Assembly (NCBI RefSeq): GCF_006228385.1 | Contig: NZ_CP039852.1 | Location: 2,744,001 to 2,808,000, forward strand | Direction of reading: 5' to 3' | From: Salinimonas iocasae | Lineage (GTDB): Bacteria; Pseudomonadota; Gammaproteobacteria; Enterobacterales; Alteromonadaceae | Length of the DNA stretch: 64,000 nucleotides | Part shown: positions 17,586-27,192 of the stretch, one piece after another | Layout of the letters: each line of letters begins with the position of its first letter | How positions within the stretch are numbered: the first letter of the stretch is position 1 | The notes under the pieces: generated by a model | The model's input: only the letters and a program-made list of their open reading frames with translations | What the model was told of the DNA's origin: nothing | Database searches by the model: none | Translations under genes and position numbers: made by a program

Positions 17586-20465
17586 TTAGAAAGTCAGAGT
17601 TACGTTAGTGAACAGGTAACGACCCAGTGTGTCGTAGAAACCTGCCACAGTGTTAGCGTTTGTCGCCAGCGCACTACCAACAAGAGGTGGCTCTTTATCA
17701 AGAACGTTGTTCACACCGGCAGAGATGCGAAGGTTCTCGTTAAAGATGTAGCTACCTGACAGGTCAAAGAAGCTATATGCACTGATTTGATCTTCAGTAC
17801 CTTCAATATCAACCTCGCCATAGTATCTCCAACGTGCAATTACACTGTAATCGCCCATGTTGTAGTTCGTGCTGAACGTATGACGCCATTCAGGTTGCGC
17901 AAAACAGTCAACACTAACTACGCCGGAACAATCGTAATCCTGGCTAGAATCAGCAGTCAGAGGCTTGAATGTTTTCTCAAGGTTGTAAGAGCCAATCATG
18001 CTCAGGCCCAGTGTACCTTCACCAACATCCATTGAGTAGCGTGTATCAACGTCAACACCGCGAAGCTTTATACCACCGATATTGTCAGTCAGGTTTGTTA
18101 CATAAGCTTCCTGAGTTAACCACAGGCTACCTGCAGGGCTACGTTGAATGTTGTCACAGAACTGACCTGTCTGACCACAGATGTTAAGAATACGTTGCGC
18201 ACCAACAGTACCAATCGTCTTCTCAACTTCTATATCAAAATAGTCCAGTGAGAAGTTGAATCCATCGAACGGAGAACCTACGATTCCCACTGTATATGTA
18301 TCAGCTTCTTCCGGCTCCAGGTTAGGGTTACCGCCTGTAAACTGGTTATTTTGGTCAGCCGGGTTAGGACTGATGTTTCCATACTGGTCAGCAGTCACGC
18401 CAGTAAGCGCACATTGCTCTGCGGTTAGTGCTGGCTCGTCGCCGGCACATGGATCAGTACCCTGCCACAGCCCTACGCTTTGCGCTGCAAACAGCTCAGA
18501 AACGTTCGGAGCACGGATGGCACGGTTCCAGCTACCACGCAGTTTCCAATCCTCATTAATTGCCCAGTCAATACCTACTTTGTAAGTATTGGCGTTGCCA
18601 GATGTAGAGTAATCAGAGAAGCGGAAACCAAGGTCAACAACCAGCGCCTCAACGCCTGTCATACCTTCAATCACAGGAACACTTACTTCACCAAAGATAT
18701 CGTTAACGTCAAAGCCACCGATTAAGCTTTCAGTCGGACCACCCTGACCAACCAAAGAACCTTCCTGATAGATACTGTCAGCAATACGTTCGAACTCTGT
18801 CTCACGACGCTCTAAACCGAACGATGCACCAACTGGCGTAACTGCACCAGGGAAAGCAAAGCCAAACTCACCCGCAACATAACCCTGATAAACTTCAAGC
18901 GTTGTTGTACCGTTTAGAATCGCGGTGCCGGATAACTGGCTCGCCTGCTCAGGAGTAACACCACCTGGAGTAAATACCTGATACAACAGACAATCATCTT
19001 CACATGTGCTGCCAACTTCGCCAACGCGAGGTGCAATCAAAGGAAGGTTTAAGTCATTGATATATGCAGAAGACGAAGACGTCGAACCATACATGTAGTT
19101 AACATCGTAAGACCAGTTGTCTGTTAGCCAGCCATCAACACCTACTACGATACGGAATGCATTATGCTCTAAGTTATCAGCACGCGGACCGCCTTCAACG
19201 TTACGCTTACCAATATAAGCTACGAATTGATCATCGGGGCCTTGTCCCAATGCGTCCTGCAGCTGTGCCGCCTGAGCATCTGTGATGAGTGGGTTGTTGT
19301 AATCAAATAGGTACTCAGCACCATAGAACGTACCTGATTCAGCGATCTGACCAGCAGTTTTATCCTGCATGAACGATGTTTCAAGGTATACACGCGCGCT
19401 GTCGTTTACTTCATACTCGGCAAAAGAACCTAAAGAAAAACGTTCGTTAGGACGCATGAAGTGGTTAATTGGCGCATAGTTATACAGGTTGTTTGCTTCT
19501 GATTGCGGCAGGAAGCTTCCATCACCCTGAAGTGCCCAGAACAGTTCTGTTGTATAATCCACGTCACGTGGAGCATCTGCACTGGCTACCGGCGTATTTA
19601 CCGGGTAGAAGAAGAAGTTTGGCGAAACAGCAGTTGATGAACCACCACACGCTGTGGCTGAAGTATTCAGTGCACATGAGCTGTAATCACGCTCACCCTG
19701 CAGCATTTCATTGTTACGACGCCATACCGCATAGACTGTTGCATGACCACGACCACCGTCAAAGTCACCACCAGCAGTGATATTCAGGTTGTATGACTCA
19801 CCACCGATACCATTGCTACCATCAGGGTAATCATAGCCAGCTTCGTCCATCAAACCTTGCATGTAGCTGTTATCGTTATTGTGCTGATAACCAGCTGCGC
19901 CAGCTTCAATTTCAAGACCCGTAAACTCGGTGTCCATAACGAAGTTAACAACACCAGAAACGGCGTCAGCACCATATACTGTTGATGCACCACCGGTTAG
20001 TACGTCTACACGCTTAACCAGAGAGGCTGGAATTTGGTTGATATCAGCTGCCTGGCTGTAAACACCGCCTGGCTGCATACGACGACCATTGATTAGAACC
20101 AGTGTACGGTTAGGACCCAAACCACGAAGGTCTAGTGTTGCTGTACCGGTAGAACCGTTGGCCTGGAATGACGTTTGAGCTGCTTCGATTTGAGGCAGTG
20201 TGTTCATCACGTCTTCAACGCGGGTAAAACCCGTTGATTCAATTACTGCCGCATCAATTGCCAATACCGGGCTTGATGTTTCCAGGTCAGTACGTTTGAT
20301 ACGTGAACCTGTTACAGAAATCTTTTCAACGTTCTGAGCCTGGTCTTGCTCTGCCCCTTCAGCATCTTGTGCCATTACGGGATTTGCTGCGAAAAGTGCA
20401 GCAGAGGCAGCACCAAAAGCGCACGCCAGCTTCACTGACTTTGCCAGTTTATTATTTGTAAACAT
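17586..20465 (-). CDS. Large TonB-dependent receptor, first of a tandem pair
   Basis: A protein of 959 residues. The signal peptide ends NPVMA-QD, followed by an acidic stretch and a TonB-box-like VEKISVTGSRI at about residue 46. The plug domain carries TLDLRGLGPNRTLVLINGRR and VDVLTGGASTVYGADAVSG. A long barrel ends in LFTNVTLTF, with a terminal Phe. This is the receptor class that is highly expanded in Alteromonadales for peptides, glycans and other organic matter. Several Cys pairs sit in predicted extracellular loops. The next receptor gene upstream shares signal peptide and plug motifs, so the pair probably arose by duplication. No linked degradative enzyme reveals the cargo. Confidence 0.92.
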   Translation of the reverse strand: MFTNNKLAKSVKLACAFGAASAALFAANPVMAQDAEGAEQDQAQNVEKISVTGSRIKRTDLETSSPVLAIDAAVIESTGFTRVEDVMNTLPQIEAAQTSFQANGSTGTATLDLRGLGPNRTLVLINGRRMQPGGVYSQAADINQIPASLVKRVDVLTGGASTVYGADAVSGVVNFVMDTEFTGLEIEAGAAGYQHNNDNSYMQGLMDEAGYDYPDGSNGIGGESYNLNITAGGDFDGGRGHATVYAVWRRNNEMLQGERDYSSCALNTSATACGGSSTAVSPNFFFYPVNTPVASADAPRDVDYTTELFWALQGDGSFLPQSEANNLYNYAPINHFMRPNERFSLGSFAEYEVNDSARVYLETSFMQDKTAGQIAESGTFYGAEYLFDYNNPLITDAQAAQLQDALGQGPDDQFVAYIGKRNVEGGPRADNLEHNAFRIVVGVDGWLTDNWSYDVNYMYGSTSSSSAYINDLNLPLIAPRVGEVGSTCEDDCLLYQVFTPGGVTPEQASQLSGTAILNGTTTLEVYQGYVAGEFGFAFPGAVTPVGASFGLERRETEFERIADSIYQEGSLVGQGGPTESLIGGFDVNDIFGEVSVPVIEGMTGVEALVVDLGFRFSDYSTSGNANTYKVGIDWAINEDWKLRGSWNRAIRAPNVSELFAAQSVGLWQGTDPCAGDEPALTAEQCALTGVTADQYGNISPNPADQNNQFTGGNPNLEPEEADTYTVGIVGSPFDGFNFSLDYFDIEVEKTIGTVGAQRILNICGQTGQFCDNIQRSPAGSLWLTQEAYVTNLTDNIGGIKLRGVDVDTRYSMDVGEGTLGLSMIGSYNLEKTFKPLTADSSQDYDCSGVVSVDCFAQPEWRHTFSTNYNMGDYSVIARWRYYGEVDIEGTEDQISAYSFFDLSGSYIFNENLRISAGVNNVLDKEPPLVGSALATNANTVAGFYDTLGRYLFTNVTLTF

Positions 20466-21017
20466 GTATTGTGTCTCCCTGGACCACTAAAAGATTTAGT
20501 GATGGTAGTATAAATCGTTAAAACGACTTTTTATTTAAGTAAGACTCTTGGCCTTGGAATGATAATAACCACATCGAAGTTGTGCGGTCAACTGTCTTCA
20601 ACGTGAGATGAAAAGAAAATTGAACTTTTTCATGCCCGCTTTTTGGGCAGGCTTGTCAATGTTTAGTTACACCTGATTAACATGAAAGAGAAATTCAATA
20701 CCTGAAATAGACGGGAAGTTGTAGGTGTAATTTTCCTACAGCTTATAAATTAAGCGCTGCAGGTAAATCTCAAAAATTGAATAAACAGTTATCTTGTAAA
20801 GATAAATATTCATTACTACTAAGCTGCCACATACATAATTTTAACAACAATTTATATGATAAATTTTTTCTCCTAGATTTACCTGCGTTTTTTCGAATAT
20901 AAAATCGCTGTCGCTGGGCCTGGAATATAAAAATTAATCTGTAGCAAATACTATTTTTAATCATAGACAAAAAAAGGCCGGTCAGAGACCGGCCTTTCAA
21001 ACTAAATTATTTACGTT
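20466..21017. other. 552-base region between the two receptor genes
   Basis: It holds the terminator of the upstream receptor gene (20973-20997) and must hold the promoter of the downstream one. The middle is AT-rich; a small GCCC-N7-GGGC stem is seen near 20634. A 76-codon frame at 20770-21000 on the minus strand runs through the terminator and looks non-coding. Confidence 0.6.
20973..20997. terminator. Rho-independent terminator of the second large TonB receptor gene
   Basis: AAAGGCCGGTC and GACCGGCCTTT pair perfectly around AGA, 20 bases after the receptor stop on the minus strand. A-rich sequence on the plus strand gives the U-tract. Confidence 0.93.
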
Positions 21018-23939
21018 TTATTCGAAACGAACAGTAACGCCTGCATTCACCCGACGACCAACAAGGTCATATAGCGGATTAAATGTATAACCAGGAGGCA
21101 CTTTGTTGAACACGTTTCTCACACCCAGGAACAACTCCATGTTGTCATCCAGATCGTAGTTAACGCTAACATCGTGCGTCCAGATTGAGCCTACGAAGCT
21201 AATATCGGTATCTTCTGTAGTGTCACCACCCGGCGAAACGTCAAATAACGCACTTCTGTCAATGAAGCGGCTGGTGTAGTTAACGCTCCACTGGTCGATA
21301 CGGTAGTCAACGATTGTACGGAACTGGTAAGAAGGATCGCCCACTTCGCCGTCTTCTACGTTGATTTCGTCAGGACGATCCTGGAAAGCAAACTCGTTCA
21401 GCTCGTTAACTTTGTTACCCTGAATGTTGAAACGAAGTTCTCCAGGCAGGTCAAAGCGTTCCAGATCAGTAGTGTAACGAATCTGCATCTCAAGACCAGA
21501 TGTTGTTAATGCTGACGCATTGATGAAGCCTGAACGAACTAACATTACGTCGTTAGTTGTAGGATCACGATCGATTTGGCTACAGAAACCTACGTCTGGA
21601 CCACCGGTCGCATCAACACAGTTATCAAGAATATCCTGAGCGCTCACTGAAGTAATCGCATCGGTGATTTCGATGTCATACCAGTCCAATGTAACCGACA
21701 GGTTCTCGATGAAGGTTGGTGTCCATACAACACCTACGGTGCGAGACTCACTTTCTTCAGAGAACAAGTCAGGGTTACCACCAGACAGCGTGTCGATGCT
21801 CACGTTATCGTTAGCTTCAAAACCTGCAGGGATACCCAGTGCAGCACAGTTAGCAGCACGATCCGGATCGTCTGTAATGTTATCTGCATCACACGGGTCA
21901 TTGATGTTAGAGAAGCCAGGTGACAATGGGCTAAACGCTTCATCTACGTTTGGCGCACGAACGGCCTCACCGATAGTACCGCGAAGGCGAACATCTTCAA
22001 TTGGTGACCAAAGGAAACCAACCTGCCATGCATCAGCACTTCCTGCGTGAGAGTATTCAGCAGAACGGAATGCACCATCAAACGAAAGTTCTCTGGCCAT
22101 AAAGACATCTGACAATACTGGTAAACGTACCTCTACGAAGAATTCTTCAACGTCGTAACCACCGAAAGAATCTGGTGTTGCGGCGTTTGTAAAGAAGCCA
22201 GCTTTGGTGAATTCATCAGTAATTGTTGTTACTTCTTCTTCACGGTATTCATAACCTAATGCGATACCAACCGGACCACCAGGTAATTCGAAATAGTTCA
22301 TCGAGTCGAACGATACCGTCGCGCCATACATATCCTGCGTCAGTTCGTCTTCACGAGTTACCGTACCTGACACAAAGTCTTGCGCCGCTGACGATGCATT
22401 ACCGAAACCGAATGGGTTAAATGGTACACACTGGTCGCCATTTACTTCAGCTGGATCTTCGTAACCTTCACCCTGTGCATCAGGTACCTGACTACGACAG
22501 GCAAAGCTTGCTGTAGAGGGATCGTAAACGGAGTCCAGTGCAGCATTCAGGTTTGTAGGAATTAAGTCGTTTAGCGTTTTACGAATGTTAGATGTCTGAC
22601 CGTGTGTATAGTACACGTCGTAATCAAAATCAGTATTCGCCAGTGTGAAGTAACCTTCGAAACCACCTACTACACGGAACAAACGACGATCATTTGATGC
22701 AGAACGGTTACCGATATCATCGAAGAAACGAGCCATTGGTACCACTGTCTGACCGTTGTTCAACAGAGTCTGACGCGTCGCATCATCAAGATAAACATTG
22801 TCTTCTACGTTAATAGACAGGCCGCCGAAGCTGAACGAAGGCTGGAATTGCTGCGCAATATCTTTATCTACGTATTTCATATCACCGTAGAAGCGCATCT
22901 TGTCAGTCAGGTCGTAACGGAACGTACTGGCAAGTGTAATAGTATCCTGGTCAGGGATATAGTTCTCATAATCTTCTGTGAAGAAAACTGAATCATAAGG
23001 CTGATCAAAGCTACCGAATGCAAAGCTGTTTGTGCCATCACGCATAACTTGCTCTGTACCCATTCCACCTGGCGTAAAGGTCAGACGAGATGAATCGTCA
23101 AACGGGTTGATTACACCGAAGCCGTTGATCATTTCTGAACCAACGTTGCGAACGCGCAGACGGTCAGGAATGCCATCATCTTCACCCGTATTATCAGGGT
23201 TTACAATGGTGCCCCAGTTTGCCGATTGTTGCAGCTCAGGGATCAGAACTTCATTGATGCTGCTTTTTGATGCGAAGAAGGTCACGTTACCACGGCCATC
23301 GTCTGTAGTAGCACCAGTTAAAAGACTTAGTGTATGACTGCGAGCGCCGATGCTTTCAGTATCAGTAGACCCTGTTGCGCGCAGCTCAACACCTTCATAG
23401 TCATCACGAAGGATAACGTTAACAACACCTGCTACAGCGTCAGAACCGTAGATTGCAGATGCACCACCGGTGATAACCTCAATGCGATCGATCATCGCAG
23501 CAGGAATTGCACCCGTATCAACCGCATTAGAGAACGGTGAGCCCGCTACGTGACGCTTGCCATTTACTAGTGTCAACGTACGTGTGGCACCCAGAGAACG
23601 CAGGTCAGGTGAGCTCAAACCCGCGTTTGCGTTTGAGTTGTTGTTACCAATCAGCGTGCTGCCCGCAGCGATAGCAGGTAATTCAGCAAGAATTGAGCCC
23701 AGATCAGGTGAACCAAAACGTTCAATTTCGGCGGCGCCTACCGTTACGATTGGTGCAGGTGTAGAAAGTTCAGGACGTGCGATACGAGAACCAGTTACAG
23801 AAATTTTCTCTACAGTAACGTCATCATCTTCGCTTTGGGCTTCCTGTGCGAAAGCTGCGCCTGATGCAGAAATGGCTAAGGCTGTACCAAAAGCACAAGC
23901 CAGTCGGACAGACTTGGCTATCCTTGAGTTGTTAAACAT
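21018..23939 (-). CDS. Large TonB-dependent receptor, second of a tandem pair
   Basis: A protein of 973 residues. The signal peptide ends AAFA-QE, an acidic linker follows, then the TonB-box-like VEKISVTGSRIA. The plug domain has SPDLRSLGATRTLTLVNGKR and IEVITGGASAIYGSDAVAG, with a barrel after it. The C-terminus is NAGVTVRFE, so the last aromatic is penultimate rather than terminal. It shares the N-terminal motifs (MFxNxxxAKSVxLACAFG) with the receptor downstream; that stretch is also alike in the leader around the GGGAG ribosome site. Likely energised by the nearby TonB2 system. Cargo not deducible. Confidence 0.92.
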   Translation of the reverse strand: MFNNSRIAKSVRLACAFGTALAISASGAAFAQEAQSEDDDVTVEKISVTGSRIARPELSTPAPIVTVGAAEIERFGSPDLGSILAELPAIAAGSTLIGNNNSNANAGLSSPDLRSLGATRTLTLVNGKRHVAGSPFSNAVDTGAIPAAMIDRIEVITGGASAIYGSDAVAGVVNVILRDDYEGVELRATGSTDTESIGARSHTLSLLTGATTDDGRGNVTFFASKSSINEVLIPELQQSANWGTIVNPDNTGEDDGIPDRLRVRNVGSEMINGFGVINPFDDSSRLTFTPGGMGTEQVMRDGTNSFAFGSFDQPYDSVFFTEDYENYIPDQDTITLASTFRYDLTDKMRFYGDMKYVDKDIAQQFQPSFSFGGLSINVEDNVYLDDATRQTLLNNGQTVVPMARFFDDIGNRSASNDRRLFRVVGGFEGYFTLANTDFDYDVYYTHGQTSNIRKTLNDLIPTNLNAALDSVYDPSTASFACRSQVPDAQGEGYEDPAEVNGDQCVPFNPFGFGNASSAAQDFVSGTVTREDELTQDMYGATVSFDSMNYFELPGGPVGIALGYEYREEEVTTITDEFTKAGFFTNAATPDSFGGYDVEEFFVEVRLPVLSDVFMARELSFDGAFRSAEYSHAGSADAWQVGFLWSPIEDVRLRGTIGEAVRAPNVDEAFSPLSPGFSNINDPCDADNITDDPDRAANCAALGIPAGFEANDNVSIDTLSGGNPDLFSEESESRTVGVVWTPTFIENLSVTLDWYDIEITDAITSVSAQDILDNCVDATGGPDVGFCSQIDRDPTTNDVMLVRSGFINASALTTSGLEMQIRYTTDLERFDLPGELRFNIQGNKVNELNEFAFQDRPDEINVEDGEVGDPSYQFRTIVDYRIDQWSVNYTSRFIDRSALFDVSPGGDTTEDTDISFVGSIWTHDVSVNYDLDDNMELFLGVRNVFNKVPPGYTFNPLYDLVGRRVNAGVTVRFE

Positions 23940-24251
23940 CTATTTTCTCCCTGGAACGCTATTCCATCAGCAAATAATATATTTGTTATAATTGGTGATT
24001 ATGCGGGCTTTTTAACCCCGGGGAGATATTACACACAATTTATTTAGACTTTCAACATATAGATGAAAGTAAATATTAAAACTTATGTTAAGTTTACTCT
24101 CCATTAGACTATGCAATACAGATTTAGCAAAACTACGCAGAAAAAATTAATTTTCTGCGTTAAATCAATAAATTAAAATACCCTTTCAGAACAATGTAGT
24201 TTTATTACAGCGTTCAGCAGAGTGATACTTAATATAAGATTTTTGCCATAT
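23940..24251. other. Intergenic region between kynA and the TonB receptor
   Basis: 312 bases with no gene, strongly AT-rich. It should contain the receptor promoter. A hairpin downstream of kynA is listed separately; I see no other site. Confidence 0.6.
24135..24160. terminator. Candidate terminator hairpin downstream of kynA
   Basis: ACGCAGAAAA and TTTTCTGCGT pair perfectly around AATTAA. On the kynA strand it is followed by TAGTTTTGC, a weak U-tract. It lies about 90 bases after the kynA stop. Confidence 0.5.
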
Positions 24252-25340
24252 TCACGAATAATGGAAGCCAAAGTAATGTTTTACCTGTTCAGGTAGCGGC
24301 GGAAGCATATCTTTAGGCAATAAGAACGTTGCAGTATTGAAGAAATCTACAAAGATTCGATTCGACTCGGTCGTCTTTTTCAGATAGTGATGCCCAGAGG
24401 AGCCGCCCGTACCTATTTTTGTTCCAAGCATTCGCTGCACCATCATGGCGTGTCTATAGCGCCATATTGTCAGCTTTTCGTCAATTTCGGTTAATGCGGT
24501 AATTAGCTGGAAAGGTACATTGAAAATGGGCTCTTCCGGATACTGTTTAATAAATAGTGTGGCTAGCATTGCTTCGTGACTGAGTCTGAATACACCGTCC
24601 TGACGCAGCGCTTCATATTTCTCTTTGTCAAACAATGCATCAAAATTTTCCCGCGTACCCTGCCAGTCTTTTAATTCCTGGGCTTTTTCTTTATCAGATA
24701 AAGTTTCATTTTCGGTGATGGTCTGTTTGTCGCTGGCCAGAAGGTCGTCAGCTGCTGACTTATAATGCTGCCAGAAAGCAAACTCATCTTTTTCGAGCAA
24801 AGGCATTCTGGCTAACCACTCATCAACTAATTCAAACAAGCTGGATTTATTTTCCAGTGCCTCCAGTAGCTCCCTGTCTTTATCTGTAAGTCGGTTGAAG
24901 AAACTTTGCTTATCGAAATCAATTCTGTATTCACGTTTCAGACCGAGGGATATTTCAAGGCGTTTGAACTGAATCGATTGGAAGCCGGAAGCGGGTACCA
25001 GATAATCACGAAACGAAAGAAACTGCTGGGGGGTCATGGTTTCCATCACACTGATCTGGTCATTCATTAACTGCTGAATCTGAATGATTCTGTGCAAGCG
25101 ATGAACCACACCAATCAGCTCATCATCAGGCATACGTTCCTGACTGAATGTGTCGATGATAGCGTTCAGTTCATGTAGCACCTGTTTAAACCAAAGCTCA
25201 TAAACCTGATGAACAATAATGAATAGCATTTCATCATGGGCTGGTTCACCATACTTTTCACTTTGAAAAGCCTGCGCACCCAAAATTTTGTCCAGTTGCA
25301 AGTAGTCGCCATAGTAGACTGGCGTATCGTTTCTCTTCAT
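24252..25340 (-). CDS. kynA: Tryptophan 2,3-dioxygenase
   Basis: A protein of 362 residues. Haem enzyme that opens the indole ring of L-tryptophan to N-formylkynurenine. Family segments visible include YGDYLQLDKIL, HDEMLFIIVHQVYELWFKQ (active-site His and Phe/Arg region) and, at the C-terminus, GTGGSSGHHYLKKT containing the haem-binding region. The length is at the upper end for bacterial enzymes, which are often about 280, because of an internal insertion at about 195-240, and so is nearer the eukaryotic and marine gammaproteobacterial type. No kynB or kynU is adjacent, so the rest of the kynurenine route must lie elsewhere. TyrR-box-like DNA lies upstream. Confidence 0.95.
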   Translation of the reverse strand: MKRNDTPVYYGDYLQLDKILGAQAFQSEKYGEPAHDEMLFIIVHQVYELWFKQVLHELNAIIDTFSQERMPDDELIGVVHRLHRIIQIQQLMNDQISVMETMTPQQFLSFRDYLVPASGFQSIQFKRLEISLGLKREYRIDFDKQSFFNRLTDKDRELLEALENKSSLFELVDEWLARMPLLEKDEFAFWQHYKSAADDLLASDKQTITENETLSDKEKAQELKDWQGTRENFDALFDKEKYEALRQDGVFRLSHEAMLATLFIKQYPEEPIFNVPFQLITALTEIDEKLTIWRYRHAMMVQRMLGTKIGTGGSSGHHYLKKTTESNRIFVDFFNTATFLLPKDMLPPLPEQVKHYFGFHYS

Positions 25341-25427
25341 TTCTAAAAACAGTTGCTAAATGAGAATTTTAGTTTAACACTTTGTTAACAGGGCAGGTAA
25401 TCACCAATGTGCGCACTTTGTCAGGAA

Positions 25428-25457
25428 TGTAAAAACATCTGTACTGTGCACGGTACA
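25428..25457. promoter_or_regulatory. Candidate operator between kynA and comFB
   Basis: TGTAAA-N6-TGTACT (25428-25445) matches the TyrR consensus TGTAAA-N6-TTTACA at 10 of 12 positions. The overlapping sequence 25440-25457, TGTACTGTGCACGGTACA, is itself a near-perfect palindrome (one mismatched pair). The block is 88 bases before kynA and 27 before comFB. The regulator is not proven. Confidence 0.4.
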
Positions 25458-25483
25458 CTCTTAGTTGATAATGGCGGTAAACC

Positions 25484-25762
25484 ATGAAGTTGCATAATGA
25501 TATCCATAATTACTATGAACATTTAATTGTTGAGCGGATAGCGGCATTGGGGCTGGATAAAACACATACCACAGATTATCTGGCGGACTTATGCTGTCTG
25601 GCACTCAATCAGGTCCCTCCCCGTTATATCCGGTTTGAGGTAGATATGGCGTTTTATTTACCGCAAAGCGAACGGCAGCAAATGGAAATGAACGTAGATT
25701 ACGCACTTAATAAAGCCAGAGAGTTTTTGGACAGGGATTCGAGTCGCGAGGTAGGTAATTAG
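25484..25762 (+). CDS. ComFB-family protein
   Basis: A protein of 92 residues matching the late-competence ComFB family, with the hallmark LCCLALNQVPPRYIRFEVDM at about residues 35-54. No membrane segment or signal peptide. In Bacillus comFB is part of the competence operon but its role is unclear; some cyanobacterial members bind cyclic di-nucleotides, and this may apply here only as a guess. The gene is divergent from kynA; its stop abuts the 3' end of the SRP RNA gene on the other strand. Confidence 0.8.
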   Translation: MKLHNDIHNYYEHLIVERIAALGLDKTHTTDYLADLCCLALNQVPPRYIRFEVDMAFYLPQSERQQMEMNVDYALNKAREFLDRDSSREVGN

Positions 25763-25873
25763 GGTGGCAGACCTCCAGCCACATCTCGGCACATGAGTCG
25801 TCTGCTGCGGCTGCTCCCTTCCGGGCCTGACCGAGTTCACAGAGTATCATTGCGAGAGGACCAAAGGCCTACC
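25762..25873 (-). ncRNA. ffs: 4.5S signal recognition particle RNA
   Basis: 112 bases aligning end to end with the E. coli 4.5S RNA pattern. The conserved apical domain reads GGTCAGGCCCGGAAGGGAGC with the GGAA tetraloop and the asymmetric loop that binds Ffh. The ends GGTAGGCCT and AGGTCTGCC pair over nine base pairs, allowing G-U. The 3' terminus coincides with the last base of comFB on the opposite strand. Confidence 0.95.
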
Positions 25874-25945
25874 ATTGACTCTACGCTGACCCGAACGATT
25901 GCTCCAGGTCAGCGGCGCGCATTATGACGAGTTGCGCGCCAAGTT

Positions 25946-27004
25946 TCAACCTTTGTTTTTAAAGCGTTCCTCAGCGATGACATTTGCCACGCGATTGGTC
26001 GCCCGCCCTTCTGCATCCGCACGCTCAAATATCTCTTTCAACGTATCGCCGATTTGCTCCAGGTGATCACGTAATGCTTCGTTAGACGACGACTCCATTC
26101 GCTGATGATAAATATCAATAACACCACCCGCGTTAATAACATAATCAGGCGCATAAACAATGCCGCGCTCCTGCAGGACGTCACCAATTTCTTCACGAGC
26201 AAGTTGATTATTAGCAGCGCCGGCGATGACCTTAGCTTTAAGTGTTGAAAGGGTCTCATCGTTAATTGACGCACCCATCGCACATGGCGCAACAACATCT
26301 ACATCCAGCCCGTAAATCTCTTCAGGAGCAACCGCCGTGGCACCCAGTTCTTTAACCGCCCGATCAACGCCCTCAGGGTAGATATCTGTCACAAAAAGCT
26401 TAGCGCCAGCGTTATGCAGATGTTCCGCCAGACGGTAACCAACATGTCCCATACCCTGTATAGCCACTCTGACGCCATTTAAATCTGACTTAAGCGCATG
26501 CTCAACCGACGCTTTAACCCCGACGAAGACGCCGTAAGCAGTCGAAGGCGCCGGGTTGCCATCTGCCGTTTCACCAGCATAATGATAGTGCGCTTTCGTT
26601 CCGGCAATATAGTCAGACTCCTGCGCCATTGTTTTCAAATCGGTAACCGAAATGCCGGAATCTTCGGCTGTAAAATATTTTCCGCCCAGTGAATCAACAA
26701 ACTTACCCATCGCCGTCATCATTTCGGGTGTCTTAACTTTACGGGGATCGCCAATAATCACAGACTTTCCACCGCCCAGTTTCAGGTTAGCCATGGCTGA
26801 TTTATACGTCATCCCTTTTGACAGTCGTAGTACGTCTGTCAGCGCTTCCGCGCTGTTTACATATGGCCACATGCGGCAACCGCCCAATGCAGGCCCAAGG
26901 TTGGTATTATGTACCGCGATAATGGCACTTAACCCTGCCGCTTCGTCGTGATAAAACGCAACATGCTCATGGTTATCAAATTCAGAATGATCGAATACAG
27001 ACAT
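25946..27004 (-). CDS. Leucine/phenylalanine/valine dehydrogenase
   Basis: A protein of 352 residues of the Glu/Leu/Phe/Val dehydrogenase family. It deaminates a branched-chain or aromatic L-amino acid to its 2-oxo acid with NAD+. Visible motifs are NTNLGPALGGCRMW, the catalytic lysine region KSAMANLKLGGGKSVIIGDP, and the Rossmann turn GMGHVGYRLAEHL near residue 190. The closest resemblance is to leucine dehydrogenase; the aromatic gene neighbourhood leaves phenylalanine dehydrogenase open. It is divergent from an Lrp-type regulator; a TyrR-box-like palindrome sits 13 bases before the start codon, the same distance as the perfect box at tyrR. Confidence 0.85.
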   Translation of the reverse strand: MSVFDHSEFDNHEHVAFYHDEAAGLSAIIAVHNTNLGPALGGCRMWPYVNSAEALTDVLRLSKGMTYKSAMANLKLGGGKSVIIGDPRKVKTPEMMTAMGKFVDSLGGKYFTAEDSGISVTDLKTMAQESDYIAGTKAHYHYAGETADGNPAPSTAYGVFVGVKASVEHALKSDLNGVRVAIQGMGHVGYRLAEHLHNAGAKLFVTDIYPEGVDRAVKELGATAVAPEEIYGLDVDVVAPCAMGASINDETLSTLKAKVIAGAANNQLAREEIGDVLQERGIVYAPDYVINAGGVIDIYHQRMESSSNEALRDHLEQIGDTLKEIFERADAEGRATNRVANVIAEERFKNKG

Positions 27005-27016
27005 AGGGCCTCAAAT

Positions 27017-27034
27017 TGTAGTCTTAAGTTTACG
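27017..27034. promoter_or_regulatory. Candidate TyrR box before the Leu/Phe dehydrogenase gene
   Basis: TGTAGT-CTTAAG-TTTACG matches the TyrR consensus TGTAAA-N6-TTTACA at 9 of 12 positions. It lies 13 bases upstream of the dehydrogenase ATG, a position that would repress. Confidence 0.4.
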
Positions 27035-27192
27035 AGATTCTACCGATGAATCGGGAGGACATGCCTTGCGATGTTTGTTAATGAATTTAACATACGGAAA
27101 CATCGATACTAGCAAATAGTGATTGCTATGATGCTTATCCTAGATTCTTTTTCAATATATAATAGGCATCATAACAGCTTGGAATATTGTAC

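Noticed and set aside
20770..21000. 76-codon open frame on the minus strand between the TonB receptors
   Set aside because: It reads through the terminator hairpin, is Lys/Phe/Leu-rich from AT-rich DNA, and has no ribosome site.
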